Positions 50,854 through 61,084 are shown, counted from the stretch's first letter. The stretch: 64,000 nucleotides of DNA from an uncultured Erysipelotrichaceae bacterium (GCA_902787955.1 CADAIJ010000009.1:16730-80729); one strand, 5' to 3'. Numbers and translations: made by a program. Notes: a model not told the origin generated them from the letters alone.

Positions 50854-52809
50854 TTAGAATGAGAAGGTGATGGAATTTACTTCGCAAACACCTTTTCCAT
50901 CGTTAAATAATTCAAAATAACTTACTCCACCTAAATTATAAGTGAAGCTACCATCATCGTTTTGAGTACCAGTGACCGCTACTAAATTATCTAAATCATC
51001 GCCGCCCTTAACAACTAGATTCTTAGTATTGTGATAATCAATTGTAATTGATTCGATCTTAGCGAATTCACTAGTGTTATAAATCATTCCAGTATTCTTT
51101 TTAAGTTGAATAAATGAAGCGGAATTGAAAACCGCAACATCGGTTAGATACATTACAAAATCACCAACAGCTACTTTAACACCATCACCATAAGCAGTTG
51201 GCATACCTTCAGTAGCAGCAGTTAATACAACACTTTCAACTGGAGCAGAGAAGGTAATATATACGTATTCAGCATCAATATAGCTAGGCATAGAAATAAC
51301 TTCTATTGAATAATCGTCTTTAGTCGCAACTTCTCCATTGATGGTAAAACCACCAATTTTTAAAACGTTAAGATAATCTTGAGCGGTAAAGCCATCATCG
51401 AGGCGAGTATAAACACTTAATGAACTGGTTTTTGATTGAATAATTGCATAGCCCACTCCGGCTTTAATGATTGGAAGAGAGAATCCAGGGAAATCATCAC
51501 CTGTTGGAAGTAATTCTTTTGGGAAGGAATCCACTACTTCATAAGAAAATTCTCCTGAAAGACGAATTACGACATATGCTTCTTCAGTAGTAGTGTCGTA
51601 TAAAAGAGTACCAATAACGTAATAATCGAAAGAACTAAATGCAAAATCTTTTTCATTTGGATAATCTTCATCGTCTAGAAGTTCTTGAACAAGATAGTTT
51701 TCATCTTCTAACGCGGTAAAGAATCCTTCGAGTGCGTCAATAGATAATGTAGCGGTGAAATCAAATTCATAATTATCCATCATCCAGGTAATTGAGCTGG
51801 TGAAAGAAACTTTGCTCATATCAGCAAAACTATGACCTTCACCAATAAATTCTAATAAATCAGAAGTTGGGAAGGTTTCACTTTGAGTAGGAGTCATTCC
51901 AAACCAAGCATAAATAATGAAATAACTATCTGAATATTCAGTTTCAGGTTCGTATTCAAAACTAATGTAAATTGAGGCATCGTGGCCTTTATATTTTTCA
52001 GCACTACTCTTAACGTAATAATCATTGTCTTTATCAAAGACATAACCGGCTTTAGTTAAGGTTTCAGCGTATGATTCACTTATATCTTCCAAAACGCCAC
52101 CTGCGACTTCGATAGTGCCTTCACCATCATAAGTGACTTCAGTGCTTTCAGTTAGACCTTTAGCAAATGGAATTACTTCATATAAGTGCTCTGCCATTAA
52201 CGCTTTAGCTTCATCTGACCAATCTGCTAGGAAGTTAATAGTGTAAGAATTAAATTCAATTGTTAAGGATGGATCATAATCTTCACCGCCTGCATCATCA
52301 TAGATGTAGCCGTAGGCAAAAGATAACTCAGTATCGGTATTTTTAAGTTCTTTTTCAAAATAATAATATGGGCCACCTTCATCTTCTTCAGCGGAAATAG
52401 TGAAGTTAGAATTGTCGAAACATTTAGCATAATCATCTGCTTTAGTTTCAGTGGAATAATCACTATACCAGTAATTCGTAAAGCCGTAATCGATTATTTC
52501 TTGTTCATCTTCAGTTAAGCCATAAAATTCCCAATCACTTGTAGCGTTAGGAATCATTGGAAGAGGTTCACCTAAAACTTGTTCCATAATGTACTCAACA
52601 TCATCATCCCAATCTGTGATAATAGTTGCTTCACTAGTGGTAGATGTGTCTTCTGAAGTAGTCGTAGAAGTTTCACTTGTAGTCTCTTCAGATGTTGTAC
52701 TTGGGTTTGTTGTACTAGGATCAGTATTGGATGGGTTTGTTCCACCGCCACAGCCGCTTAGAACTAATGCAGCTAATAGACTAGTAGCAACAATAACTTT
52801 TTGTTTCAT
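50854..52809 (-). CDS. Large surface lipoprotein with Ser/Thr-rich stalk
   Basis: A protein of 651 aa. Lipoprotein signal MKQKVIVATSLLAALVLSGC (lipobox LSGC, Cys20), a Ser/Thr/Glu low-complexity stalk (about 25-62), then a long acidic, Tyr-rich extracellular region with repeated blocks of about 100-120 residues (each with a D-Y-x-V-K/K-D-Y pattern). No family recognised. Probably a surface-exposed binding or structural protein. Single gene with a strong terminator; ribosome site AAAGGAGAC. Confidence 0.75.
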   Translation of the reverse strand: MKQKVIVATSLLAALVLSGCGGGTNPSNTDPSTTNPSTTSEETTSETSTTTSEDTSTTSEATIITDWDDDVEYIMEQVLGEPLPMIPNATSDWEFYGLTEDEQEIIDYGFTNYWYSDYSTETKADDYAKCFDNSNFTISAEEDEGGPYYYFEKELKNTDTELSFAYGYIYDDAGGEDYDPSLTIEFNSYTINFLADWSDEAKALMAEHLYEVIPFAKGLTESTEVTYDGEGTIEVAGGVLEDISESYAETLTKAGYVFDKDNDYYVKSSAEKYKGHDASIYISFEYEPETEYSDSYFIIYAWFGMTPTQSETFPTSDLLEFIGEGHSFADMSKVSFTSSITWMMDNYEFDFTATLSIDALEGFFTALEDENYLVQELLDDEDYPNEKDFAFSSFDYYVIGTLLYDTTTEEAYVVIRLSGEFSYEVVDSFPKELLPTGDDFPGFSLPIIKAGVGYAIIQSKTSSLSVYTRLDDGFTAQDYLNVLKIGGFTINGEVATKDDYSIEVISMPSYIDAEYVYITFSAPVESVVLTAATEGMPTAYGDGVKVAVGDFVMYLTDVAVFNSASFIQLKKNTGMIYNTSEFAKIESITIDYHNTKNLVVKGGDDLDNLVAVTGTQNDDGSFTYNLGGVSYFELFNDGKGVCEVNSITFSF

Positions 52810-52875
52810 AAATAAAAAGTCTCCTTTCGTTTGCTACTTTATTCTATGAATAAGAGACTAAATTGTAAAGAGTTA

Positions 52876-53367
52876 TTACTTCTTTTCGTTATCGTTAATT
52901 AAGTTTAGGTTGACGTGACAATATCCATGTGGATTCTTTTTCAAATATTCTTGATGATATTCTTCTGCTTTAAAGAAGTTACCAAGTTTTGCAATTTCAA
53001 TTTTATAACCAGGTTTTAAAGTGTTAGATAAATAACTCCTAGCTTCCATCCCATCAAGTAAATCAGTGTAATAGACACCAGTTCGATATTGGCTTCCTTC
53101 ATCTTCACCTTGTTTATTGATTGAATAAGGATCTACAAAACGGAGATAGTGTTCGAGCAACTTTGGAATAGTGATTAAATCACTATCGTAATCAATTTTA
53201 ACTGTTTCGGCGTGACCAGTTGCCCCACTTTTAACTTCTTCATAAGTTGGAAATGCTGTTGTTCCGTTTGCGTAGCCAACTGTGGTTTCAAGAACACCTT
53301 TAAGACGGGAGAAATATTCTTCCACTCCCCAGAAACAGCCACCTGCTAAATATATTGTCTTTTTCAT
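52876..53367 (-). CDS. msrA: Peptide methionine sulfoxide reductase A
   Basis: A protein of 163 aa. Catalytic Cys12 in GGCFWGVEEYF and the EEYHQEYLKKNPHGYC block holding a C-terminal resolving Cys. It repairs oxidised methionine (S form). It lies two bases after the RNA methylase gene, in the same transcript. With the peroxidase at 18432 it forms part of a modest oxidative-stress set. Confidence 0.97.
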   Translation of the reverse strand: MKKTIYLAGGCFWGVEEYFSRLKGVLETTVGYANGTTAFPTYEEVKSGATGHAETVKIDYDSDLITIPKLLEHYLRFVDPYSINKQGEDEGSQYRTGVYYTDLLDGMEARSYLSNTLKPGYKIEIAKLGNFFKAEEYHQEYLKKNPHGYCHVNLNLINDNEKK

Positions 53368-53369
53368 AA

Positions 53370-54107
53370 TTATTTTTGGGATTTAATGTAATACATACTT
53401 ATCGCACCTGCGATAGCGACATTAAGTGAATCAATCTTATCAATGTCAATGCGAATAGATTCATTTGCTAAATCTAATATTTCTTTAGAAACACCATGAG
53501 CTTCGTTCCCTAAAACTAATACAATCTTTTCACTAATATTGAGTTTTTCTAATGGAATAGAAGACTGCAATGATGTAGCGATAACTCTATATCCTTTATT
53601 TTTAAGTTCTTTCAAGAAAGAAGAATCACCATTTTGGATATTTAAATCAAAGATAGCGCCTTGCGAGGCTTGGATAACTTTTTCATTATAAACTGAGCAG
53701 GAATTATTAGATAAAATTACATCTAAAAAGTTAAACGATAAAGCGGTTCTTAAGATAGTTCCGACATTACCCGGATCTTGAACATCATCAAGATATAAAA
53801 CAAGATTTGAATGGACTTCTTGATGGTTTTTGATTCTAACGATACCTAACGCTCCTTGGGAGTTTTTATAGTTAGAGATTTTATCTAATATATCTTTATT
53901 AATAATATATTGAGGAATTGAAGCATCTATATTTTTGATTTCTTCGAGAGTGTACACCGCCTCTAATAAATTAGAACTAGAAGCCATTTCAATAAGGTGA
54001 AATCCTTCAACAATAAAAAGCCCAACTTCTTTTTGATAAGAGGATTTACGAAGTTTAAGCACTTCTTTGATCTTGTCATTTTGTTTAGAGCTGATTTGAT
54101 AAATCAT
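53370..54107 (-). CDS. SpoU/TrmH-family RNA 2'-O-methyltransferase
   Basis: A protein of 245 aa. An N-terminal substrate-binding domain (about 1-85, SSKQNDKIKEVLKLRKSSYQKEVGLFIVEGFHLIEMA) precedes the SPOUT knot with LYLDDVQDPGNVGTILRTALSF, VLGNEAHGVS and a final NVAIAGAISMYY motif. It methylates ribose in rRNA or tRNA using SAM; the exact site is unknown (rlmB/tsnR-like). Overlaps the upstream gene by four bases. Confidence 0.93.
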   Translation of the reverse strand: MIYQISSKQNDKIKEVLKLRKSSYQKEVGLFIVEGFHLIEMASSSNLLEAVYTLEEIKNIDASIPQYIINKDILDKISNYKNSQGALGIVRIKNHQEVHSNLVLYLDDVQDPGNVGTILRTALSFNFLDVILSNNSCSVYNEKVIQASQGAIFDLNIQNGDSSFLKELKNKGYRVIATSLQSSIPLEKLNISEKIVLVLGNEAHGVSKEILDLANESIRIDIDKIDSLNVAIAGAISMYYIKSQK

Positions 54108-54718
54108 TGAACGATTCCCTTTCTTAGCTTTGCTTTGAGTTTAAAATAATTTGGGCAATATGATAAGAGTAATTTATAAAAGTTAGCGGAATGATCAAAA
54201 TAAAAGTCGTGCGCTAATTCGTGATAAATGACTGAATCAATTATTTCTTTTGAATAATGAACTAAAGATAGCTGAAAAGTTAAAGTGTGAGTTTTTCTTG
54301 AATTAGAACCGTGACGAGATTTCATCATCCTCACTCTTACTTTATAGTTAGTTTTAACATTCATTTCTTGAGCGAGTTCCACTGCTCTTACTTTAACATA
54401 GTTTAATAAGATATCTTTTAGATATTCTCCAAATTCTTCAAAGGTTAAATTAATCTCACTAAAGGGAATTTTATCACCAAAAATATAGACGTAATTTTCT
54501 TCAAACGAGATTAGTTCAGTCGCTTTTTTAGATCTTTTGATTAAGCGAGGTCCATAAACTTTTAAGGATTCTAATATCTTTTTATCACTTACTAAACGAG
54601 GAGTGGTTACAAAAAACATATCATCGCGATAACGAAAATACATGTTACGTTGACTCTTTTTAGTAACGTGAACTTTATATTCTTTCTCATCAATAACGAT
54701 GCTTAGTTCTTTTTCCAT
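54104..54718 (-). CDS. YgjP/M48-type metal-dependent hydrolase
   Basis: A protein of 204 aa. DUF45/YgjP layout with zinc site YHELAHDFYFDHSANFYKLL (HExxH plus a downstream His), and MKSRHGSNSRKTHTLTFQLSLVHYSKEIIDSVIYHELAH. The usual HELCH cysteine is Ala here. These are predicted peptidases or phosphatases; the in vivo substrate is unknown. Heads the three-gene unit with the RNA methylase and msrA. Confidence 0.85.
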   Translation of the reverse strand: MEKELSIVIDEKEYKVHVTKKSQRNMYFRYRDDMFFVTTPRLVSDKKILESLKVYGPRLIKRSKKATELISFEENYVYIFGDKIPFSEINLTFEEFGEYLKDILLNYVKVRAVELAQEMNVKTNYKVRVRMMKSRHGSNSRKTHTLTFQLSLVHYSKEIIDSVIYHELAHDFYFDHSANFYKLLLSYCPNYFKLKAKLRKGIVQ

Positions 54719-54848
54719 ACTTTTAAAATTCTAAATTAATATAATATATTTTTCATTATTAATAATTAATTAGTGAAATAAGTTAAGAAAACTCATTTGT
54801 TTATCTTTTTGATATTGAGAAAAAACATAAATAATATATGATATTAGC

Positions 54849-55295
54849 ATGGAAAAAATACTTGTTAGTGCTTGTCTAGTTGGAGACAAAGTAAATTATA
54901 AAGGCCAAAGCAACTACGTTAATGATATTAAGCTTCTAAACGAGCAATATGATTTAGTACCATTTTGTCCAGAAGTTGAAGGTGGTTTAAAAATCCCTCG
55001 CCTTCCAAACGAAATTAAAAGAGATGAAGTCTTTAGACAAGATGGTAAAAATGTCACTAGAGAATTTGAAATTGGTGCCGAAAAAGCACTGAGATTATGT
55101 AAATACTTAGGTATCAAAAAAGCTGTGTTAAAAGAAGCCTCCCCTTCTTGTGGAACTCATGAAATTCATGATGGAAACTTCGAAGGAAGAAAAATCAAAG
55201 GAATGGGAATCACTGCTCGATTACTTGCAAAAAATGGCATTGAAGTCTATTCTGAAAAAGAAATTTCTAGTTTATTGAAAAAAGATCCAGAATAA
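54849..55295 (+). CDS. DUF523-family protein
   Basis: A protein of 148 aa. LVSACLVGDKVNYKGQSN, VPFCPEVEGGLKIPRLPNEI and KEASPSCGTHEIHDGNFEGRKIKGMGITARLL are the conserved DUF523 blocks, with three cysteines that may bind metal or a cluster. Function unknown. Divergent from the ygjP-like unit. The ribosome site is unclear; TATGATATTAGC just before the ATG suggests a short leader. Confidence 0.92.
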   Translation: MEKILVSACLVGDKVNYKGQSNYVNDIKLLNEQYDLVPFCPEVEGGLKIPRLPNEIKRDEVFRQDGKNVTREFEIGAEKALRLCKYLGIKKAVLKEASPSCGTHEIHDGNFEGRKIKGMGITARLLAKNGIEVYSEKEISSLLKKDPE

Positions 55296-55301
55296 ATTCT
55301 A

Positions 55302-55328
55302 AATATCTTCCATTTGGAAGATTTTTTC
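55302..55328 (+). terminator. Terminator of the DUF523 gene
   Basis: ATCTTCC-ATTT-GGAAGAT followed by TTTTTTC. Confidence 0.88.
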
Positions 55329-55342
55329 TTTATATTGAAAAT

Positions 55343-55741
55343 ATGGAAAATATTATTCATTTAATAACTCCTAAAAAGGCTACTAATTTTCTTAATGAAG
55401 ACGTTACAGTTCGACAAGCATTAGAAAAATTTGACGCTCATAAATTCTCCACTGTTCCTTTACTTGATGATAAAGGCAAATATAAAGGCACTTTATCTGA
55501 AGGAGATATCTTAAGATTTATTAAAAATAGTTGTAATTTTGATATTAGAATCGCTGAATCCACAAAGATATCAGATATTCCACATTATCGACCATATAGT
55601 TCAATGAGAGTAGATGCTTCATTTGAAGAAATCTACGCTTTAGCGCTTGAACAAAACTTTGTCCCTATCACTGATGACTACGATACTTATATAGGAATCA
55701 TCAAAAGAAAAGACGTCTTACTTGAATTAAATAAGAAATAA
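55343..55741 (+). CDS. CBS-domain protein
   Basis: A protein of 132 aa with two CBS motifs (about 10-65 and 72-130: FSTVPLLDDKGKYKGTLSEGDILRF and QNFVPITDDYDTYIGIIKRKDVLLEL), forming one Bateman module. Such modules bind adenine nucleotides or c-di-AMP. No catalytic domain is attached. It may regulate a transporter elsewhere. Its start lies 15 bases after a terminator T-run, with TATTGAAAATATGG just before; no clear ribosome site. Confidence 0.88.
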   Translation: MENIIHLITPKKATNFLNEDVTVRQALEKFDAHKFSTVPLLDDKGKYKGTLSEGDILRFIKNSCNFDIRIAESTKISDIPHYRPYSSMRVDASFEEIYALALEQNFVPITDDYDTYIGIIKRKDVLLELNKK

Positions 55742-55803
55742 AACACATAGGATCTTGCCTCTTTGGGAAAATTACTCCCATACGTTCGACTTCCTATGTG
55801 TTT
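55742..55803. repeat. Intergenic imperfect palindrome, copy D (complete)
   Basis: Outer arms ACACATAGGA and TTCCTATGTGT flank an inner hairpin TTTGGGAAAATTACTCCCATA. This is the fullest copy of the family, about 60 bp. It lies after the CBS gene and could act as its terminator (TTTTTCTTTC follows). Confidence 0.75.
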
Positions 55804-55820
55804 TTCTTTCGTTTTTTAAA

Positions 55821-55847
55821 GAAAAAGAAAAGCCCACAAAGTGGGCT
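55821..55847 (-). terminator. Terminator of the glgB-glgP-kinase unit
   Basis: Minus-strand AGCCCAC-TTT-GTGGGCT followed by TTTCTTTTTC. Confidence 0.88.
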
Positions 55848-55866
55848 ATTTCGAATTTTAGGGTTA

Positions 55867-56790
55867 TTATTCTGGAACAACGATATTGATTGCGCCTGGA
55901 ACGATTGTGACGGTAAAGTCATTGCCTTTAACCATTTCACCATCGATACAGACATCGAAGTCTTCTGGTGCGTTCATCTTGATTTCTTTAGCTCTACGAT
56001 AAGTAATTGCTTTATTTGGTTTATCAAGGTGTTTACCGTTGGTGTATTTCTTAATGATCATACCTAAACCAATAATAGACATTCCTCTTAAAACACAGAC
56101 ATCGATTAAGCCATCAGTATTATCACTCTTTGGAGAGGCGTGGAATTGACCACCGACATATTGTCCTTGTGCTAAGGTGGCTAATAAGATTTTACCGCTA
56201 TTGAGTTTTTCTCCATCAGCATAAACATCAATTGTGTTCTTTAAACCATGTTTCATAGCATCATGGTGTAAAGCATAATCATATGGGTTTGGATATTTCT
56301 TTTGGGCTTTTTCTGGATAGCCATTTTCTTTATAGTAGTTACCCATAGCACCGACGATAGCGTCAAAACCAAAGTTAATGACGTTAATAGAATAGATTTC
56401 TTCTTTGTTTGCTGGCCAAGTGATTTTAGAAATATCAATTGGGTGAGCTTTAGCTTCGATTAAGGATTTGAAGTTAGCAAACTTTTCTTTACCACCATAG
56501 ATTTTGATGAAGTCATTACCTGTACCAACTGGGTAGATGGCAAGTTCAGCATTCTTAATACCAACTAAGCCATTAGCGACTTCGTGGACTGTTCCATCAC
56601 CACCACAGGCATAAACTCTAACGGTATCGGTTTCTTTTTTAAAGAAATCTTTTAAGAATGGGATAACGCTTCTTGGACCGGTAGTTTTATAGATTTCGAA
56701 TTCTAAGCCTTCAAAAGCGGCTTTAATAGAATTTTCGAATTCTTCGGAATAAGTTCCAGCGTTTGGGTTAACAACAATTAAATGTTTCAT
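55867..56790 (-). CDS. Diacylglycerol kinase-family lipid kinase
   Basis: A protein of 307 aa. DAGK catalytic domain with GGDGTVHEVANGLVG and NPNAGTYSEEFENSI at the N-terminus; VGTGNDFIKIYGG is the second conserved block. It phosphorylates diacylglycerol or a related lipid, recycling it for phospholipid synthesis. It lies 22 bases after glgP, with its own AAAGGAGAT site. DgkB-like; substrate not certain. Confidence 0.92.
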   Translation of the reverse strand: MKHLIVVNPNAGTYSEEFENSIKAAFEGLEFEIYKTTGPRSVIPFLKDFFKKETDTVRVYACGGDGTVHEVANGLVGIKNAELAIYPVGTGNDFIKIYGGKEKFANFKSLIEAKAHPIDISKITWPANKEEIYSINVINFGFDAIVGAMGNYYKENGYPEKAQKKYPNPYDYALHHDAMKHGLKNTIDVYADGEKLNSGKILLATLAQGQYVGGQFHASPKSDNTDGLIDVCVLRGMSIIGLGMIIKKYTNGKHLDKPNKAITYRRAKEIKMNAPEDFDVCIDGEMVKGNDFTVTIVPGAINIVVPE

Positions 56791-56812
56791 TTTATATTTT
56801 GATCTCCTTTAT

Positions 56813-59242
56813 TTATTTCTTTTCAGGGTTTTTAACTAAGTTAAGTTTCTTTAAGTGCCAGATATCTTTAACGTATTCTTCGATTGTACGATCAGATGTA
56901 AAGAATCCGGAGTTAGCGATATTTACTAAGCACATATGAGCCCAGACTGTTTTATTTTGATATAAAGCATTAATCTTTTCTTGAGCTTCGATATAAGCTG
57001 GTAAATCTTTAAGGATGAAATAAGTATCACCATTATTCATAACTTCGTTAAAGATGATTTGGAATTTATCAGGTTTAGTGGCCCATGGACCAGTGAATAA
57101 GGAATCGATAATGTTTTTGATTCTTGGATCACTATTATAGATATCCCATGGATTATATCCACCTCTAGCGTAGTATTCTAAGACTTCTTCACTAGTTAAA
57201 CCGAAGATAACACAGTTATCATCTCCGACAAAGTCACGGATTTCAACGTTAGCACCGTCGAGTGTACCTAAAGTAATAGCACCATTCATCATAAGTTTCA
57301 TATTTGATGTACCGGATGCTTCTTTAGAAGCAGTTGAGATTTGTTCACTGACATCAGCGGCAGGAATAATGTTTTCCGCTAAAGTGACACCATAGTTTTC
57401 AACAAAGACGACTTTAATGAACTTAGAAGCTTTTGGATCGTTATTAATAACATCCGCGACTGCTAAAATAAGTTCAATAATCTTCTTCGCATAAACATAG
57501 CTTGGAGCGGCCTTAGCACCAAAGATGAAGGTGCGTGGAACCATTTCGAAATCTGGTTCGTTTTGGATACGTTGGTATAAGTAGATAATATGGAAGACAT
57601 TCATTAATTGACGTTTATAAGCGTGTAAACGTTTGATTTGAACATCAAAGATAGAATCTGTATCAACATCGATATCCATCTTCTCTTTAATATATTTTGC
57701 TAAAGCAACTTTCTTTTCGTGCTTAATTTCTAAGAATCTTTTTTGGACTTCTTTATCATCGACAAATTTGTTGAATTTGGTGATTTCTTTATCCATTTGA
57801 TAATGCCATTTATCACCAATCTTAGAAGTGATTAATTCATCTAGTTTTGGGTTAGCATACATTAACCATCTACGATGAGAAACACCATTTGTCTTATTGT
57901 TGAACTTCTCTGGGAATAATTCATAGAAGTCTTTAAATGTTTCTTTCTTTAAGATTTCAGTATGGAGTTTAGCAACACCGTTAACACTGAAGGCGGCAAA
58001 GATGGCTAAGTTAGTCATATGGATTTGACCGTCTTTAATGATTTGCATGGCGTAACGTTTGCCACCATCGACTTCTTTTTCAGAAAGATAGATGTTAAAT
58101 CTACGGTTAATTTCTTCAATAATCATGTAACAGCGTGGAGCGACTTGTTGGACATAGTTAACTGGCCATTTTTCTAAAGCTTCCGCCATAATGGTGTGGT
58201 TGGTATAAGCAATTGAATGAGTAACTACTTCCCAAGATTCATCCCATCCATAGCCGTATTCATCCATCATGAGTCTCATCATTTCAGGGATAGCTAAGAT
58301 TGGGTGAGTATCATTAAGTTGGAAAATATAATGGTCAGATAAAGTCTTAAGTGTTCCATATTCACGGTTATGGAATCTCATAACGGATTGAAGACCACTA
58401 CTGACTAAGAAATATTGTTGTTTAAGTCTAAGTAAACGACCTTCTTCAGTGGAATCATCTGGATAAAGACCATGAGATAATTCTTTTAAAGAATTAAGGT
58501 ATGATTCGAATGAAGTATTTTTTGGTAAATTTACATCGCTTGGTTCAGCAGACCAAAGTCTTAAAACGTTAGCGACATTGTTTTTATAACCAACGACGGA
58601 AACATCGTATGGGACCGCTCTTACGCATGTAGCGTTAACGGTTCTCATACCGAATCCACCATTAGGTTTCATGTAGGTTTCAACAGTACCACCGAATTTA
58701 ACTTCGACTGAGTGTTTTGGTTTTCTAACTTCGAAAACGAAACCATTATTTAACCATTGATCTGGTAATTCGAATTGTTTACCGTGTTCAATAAGTTGTC
58801 TAAAGAAACCATATTCATAACGGATACAGTTACCACTTCCTGGATAGCCAGTTGAGGCAATTGAATCGAGGAAGCAAGCGGCTAAACGGCCAAGACCACC
58901 GTTACCTAAGCCGGCATCAGATTCAACTTCTTCAATGTCATGAATATTGATACCGAGTTCGGCTAAACCATCTTTAGCAACTTGATAGATACCTAAATTT
59001 TGTAAGTTATTAATTAATAAACGACCAATGAGGAATTCCATTGAGAAGTAAATTAATTGTTTTTGTCCTTTTTGTTGAACTTCTTCTTTTGTAGTGCGCC
59101 AGTCATAGGAAGCATAGTCACGGACCATTTCACCTAAAATATCGAATTTTTCAGTGATATGGGAGTCACTAGCAGTGTTACCGTATTTCTGAAGCAAGCG
59201 TCGTTCAAAATTTTCTTTGAATTCTTTTGTGTTTGAAAACAT
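56813..59242 (-). CDS. glgP: Glycogen phosphorylase
   Basis: A protein of 809 aa. The PLP site EASGTSNMKLMMNGAITLGTLDGANVEI (Lys of GTSNMK), YEYGFFRQLIEHGKQFELPDQWLNNG and QVAPRC blocks match GlgP throughout. It releases glucose-1-phosphate from alpha-1,4-glucans. It lies three bases after glgB. No glgC or glgA is seen in the window, so synthesis genes lie elsewhere or the branched glucan is taken up. Confidence 0.97.
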   Translation of the reverse strand: MFSNTKEFKENFERRLLQKYGNTASDSHITEKFDILGEMVRDYASYDWRTTKEEVQQKGQKQLIYFSMEFLIGRLLINNLQNLGIYQVAKDGLAELGINIHDIEEVESDAGLGNGGLGRLAACFLDSIASTGYPGSGNCIRYEYGFFRQLIEHGKQFELPDQWLNNGFVFEVRKPKHSVEVKFGGTVETYMKPNGGFGMRTVNATCVRAVPYDVSVVGYKNNVANVLRLWSAEPSDVNLPKNTSFESYLNSLKELSHGLYPDDSTEEGRLLRLKQQYFLVSSGLQSVMRFHNREYGTLKTLSDHYIFQLNDTHPILAIPEMMRLMMDEYGYGWDESWEVVTHSIAYTNHTIMAEALEKWPVNYVQQVAPRCYMIIEEINRRFNIYLSEKEVDGGKRYAMQIIKDGQIHMTNLAIFAAFSVNGVAKLHTEILKKETFKDFYELFPEKFNNKTNGVSHRRWLMYANPKLDELITSKIGDKWHYQMDKEITKFNKFVDDKEVQKRFLEIKHEKKVALAKYIKEKMDIDVDTDSIFDVQIKRLHAYKRQLMNVFHIIYLYQRIQNEPDFEMVPRTFIFGAKAAPSYVYAKKIIELILAVADVINNDPKASKFIKVVFVENYGVTLAENIIPAADVSEQISTASKEASGTSNMKLMMNGAITLGTLDGANVEIRDFVGDDNCVIFGLTSEEVLEYYARGGYNPWDIYNSDPRIKNIIDSLFTGPWATKPDKFQIIFNEVMNNGDTYFILKDLPAYIEAQEKINALYQNKTVWAHMCLVNIANSGFFTSDRTIEEYVKDIWHLKKLNLVKNPEKK

Positions 59243-59245
59243 AAA

Positions 59246-61084
59246 CTATTTTGTCTCCTTTAATTTGAAAATCATCGCACCGAAAGAGGCAATTTTAATA
59301 GTGATACGATGAGGTTTGTTCCATGGACCAAATTGCTCTGTTTTGACTGGCAAACCATTATATTGGTTTGTACCACCATAAACGTCTTTATCAGAGTTGA
59401 AGATTTCTTCATATGTTCCTGGAACATTGACACCAATTTCGTAGTATTCGTAGTAATTTGGAGTCATATTGAAGACGAAGACGAGTCTTGAATCACCACT
59501 AAAACGTTCAAAGGCAAGGATAGAATCGTTAGCGTTATCAACCATTAACCATTGGAAGTTATTTGGATTGTATTCGTTTTGATTCATCGCCTTTTCGTAG
59601 CGGTAGATTAAGTTAAGATCTCTAATGACACGAGTGATTGAGTCGTGTTTTGGATAACTTCTTAAATTCCAAGGTAAAGATCTATTTTCGTTCCATTCGT
59701 CGAATGAGCCAAGTTCGTTACCCATAAAGGAAAGAATCTTTCCTGGGTGAGCAAATTGGTAAGTATAGAGGTTTCTAAGAAGCGCAAATTTTTGATCATA
59801 GTCACCCCATAATTTATTAATAATTGTTCCTTTTCCGTGGACAACTTCGTCATGGGAAAGAGGAAGTAAGAAGTTTTCATTGAAGAAATACGCCATTGAG
59901 AAGGTTAATTTGTTATGGTCGTATTTTTTATAAACTGGATCTAAGCCGTAATACTTTAAGGTATCGTTCATCCAACCTAAATCCCATTTATAATCAAAGC
60001 CGATTCCGCCGTATTCAATTGGTTTTGTAACACCATAGAAATCGGATGAATCTTCCGCAATCATCATTAATGATGAGTGGCGGTCATGAAGCTTGGCGTT
60101 AGATCTCTTTAAGAACTCAATAGCCCCACTATTTTCGCCTTTGGATTTATCGCCATCGATGAAAAGTAAGTTACTAACCGCGTCCACTCTAATACCATCG
60201 AAATGGAAGATTGATGCAAAGTAGTTCATTGAAGACATTAAGAATGAACGAACTGGATCTTTGCCCCAATCAAAGTAGCAAGAACCCCATGGGGAGAATC
60301 TTCTAGCTGGATCAGCGGATTCAAAGAGGTGGTTACCATCATAATCGATTAAGGCATAAGAGTCGTTTGCAAAGTGAGCAGGAGCGAAGTCTAAGATGAC
60401 CCCGATACCAGCTTGGTGCATACGGTCCACGAATGACATTAATTGTTTTGGGTTTCCATATCTTGAATCAACAGAATAGAAGCCAGTTGCTTGATAACCC
60501 CAAGATCCATCAAATGGATATTGAGTAATTGGCATAATTTCAACGTGAGTGTAGCCGAGTTCTTTAACATAAGGAATAAGATAATCCGCAGCTTCTTCAT
60601 AAGAAGGGTAACGATCACCAATCTTTCCTTTCCAAGAACCTAAATGAAGTTCATAGATAGAAAGTGGTTTATCAAAGTTTCTTGTTCTAGTGGACATCCA
60701 AGGATAGTCATGCCAAGCAAAGTCACTATAATCGAATAAACGTGAACAGGTGTTTGGTCTAAACTCAGAATAGAATGCGAATGGGTCAGCTTTATCAACA
60801 TATTCCCCTTTTGCATTTAAAAAATGGAACTTGTAGGATTGATAATTTTGTAAACCTGGAATAAAGATTTCCCAAGTACCAGAATCATCGATGCGGTTCA
60901 TTTTGTGAACACGAACATCCCAGCCATTCCATTCACCAATAACAGAAACGTCTTGAGCACATGGAGCGTATAATCTAAATACTACTCCGTCGACGCCATC
61001 CCATTTCTCAAAATGTGCGCCGAAATAAGTGTAAGCATCAATGGTTTGACCCATTAAATAATCATAAAGTAATCCAAATGCCAT
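59246..61084 (-). CDS. glgB: 1,4-alpha-glucan branching enzyme
   Basis: A protein of 612 aa. N-terminal CBM48 domain (YFGAHFEKWDGVDGVVFRLYAPCAQDVSVIGEWNGW), GH13 barrel with GIRVDAV (Asp nucleophile), MMIAEDSSDF (Glu acid/base) and LPLSHDEVVHGKG. It makes alpha-1,6 branches. The start MAFGLLYDYLMG is supported by AAGGAAAATAC. First gene of a glgB-glgP-lipid kinase unit. Confidence 0.97.
   Translation of the reverse strand: MAFGLLYDYLMGQTIDAYTYFGAHFEKWDGVDGVVFRLYAPCAQDVSVIGEWNGWDVRVHKMNRIDDSGTWEIFIPGLQNYQSYKFHFLNAKGEYVDKADPFAFYSEFRPNTCSRLFDYSDFAWHDYPWMSTRTRNFDKPLSIYELHLGSWKGKIGDRYPSYEEAADYLIPYVKELGYTHVEIMPITQYPFDGSWGYQATGFYSVDSRYGNPKQLMSFVDRMHQAGIGVILDFAPAHFANDSYALIDYDGNHLFESADPARRFSPWGSCYFDWGKDPVRSFLMSSMNYFASIFHFDGIRVDAVSNLLFIDGDKSKGENSGAIEFLKRSNAKLHDRHSSLMMIAEDSSDFYGVTKPIEYGGIGFDYKWDLGWMNDTLKYYGLDPVYKKYDHNKLTFSMAYFFNENFLLPLSHDEVVHGKGTIINKLWGDYDQKFALLRNLYTYQFAHPGKILSFMGNELGSFDEWNENRSLPWNLRSYPKHDSITRVIRDLNLIYRYEKAMNQNEYNPNNFQWLMVDNANDSILAFERFSGDSRLVFVFNMTPNYYEYYEIGVNVPGTYEEIFNSDKDVYGGTNQYNGLPVKTEQFGPWNKPHRITIKIASFGAMIFKLKETK

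Noticed and set aside
52589..52849. Plus-strand ORF opposite the lipoprotein stalk
   Set aside because: It is a Val/Ser-rich shadow of the Ser/Thr-rich coding repeats on the other strand.
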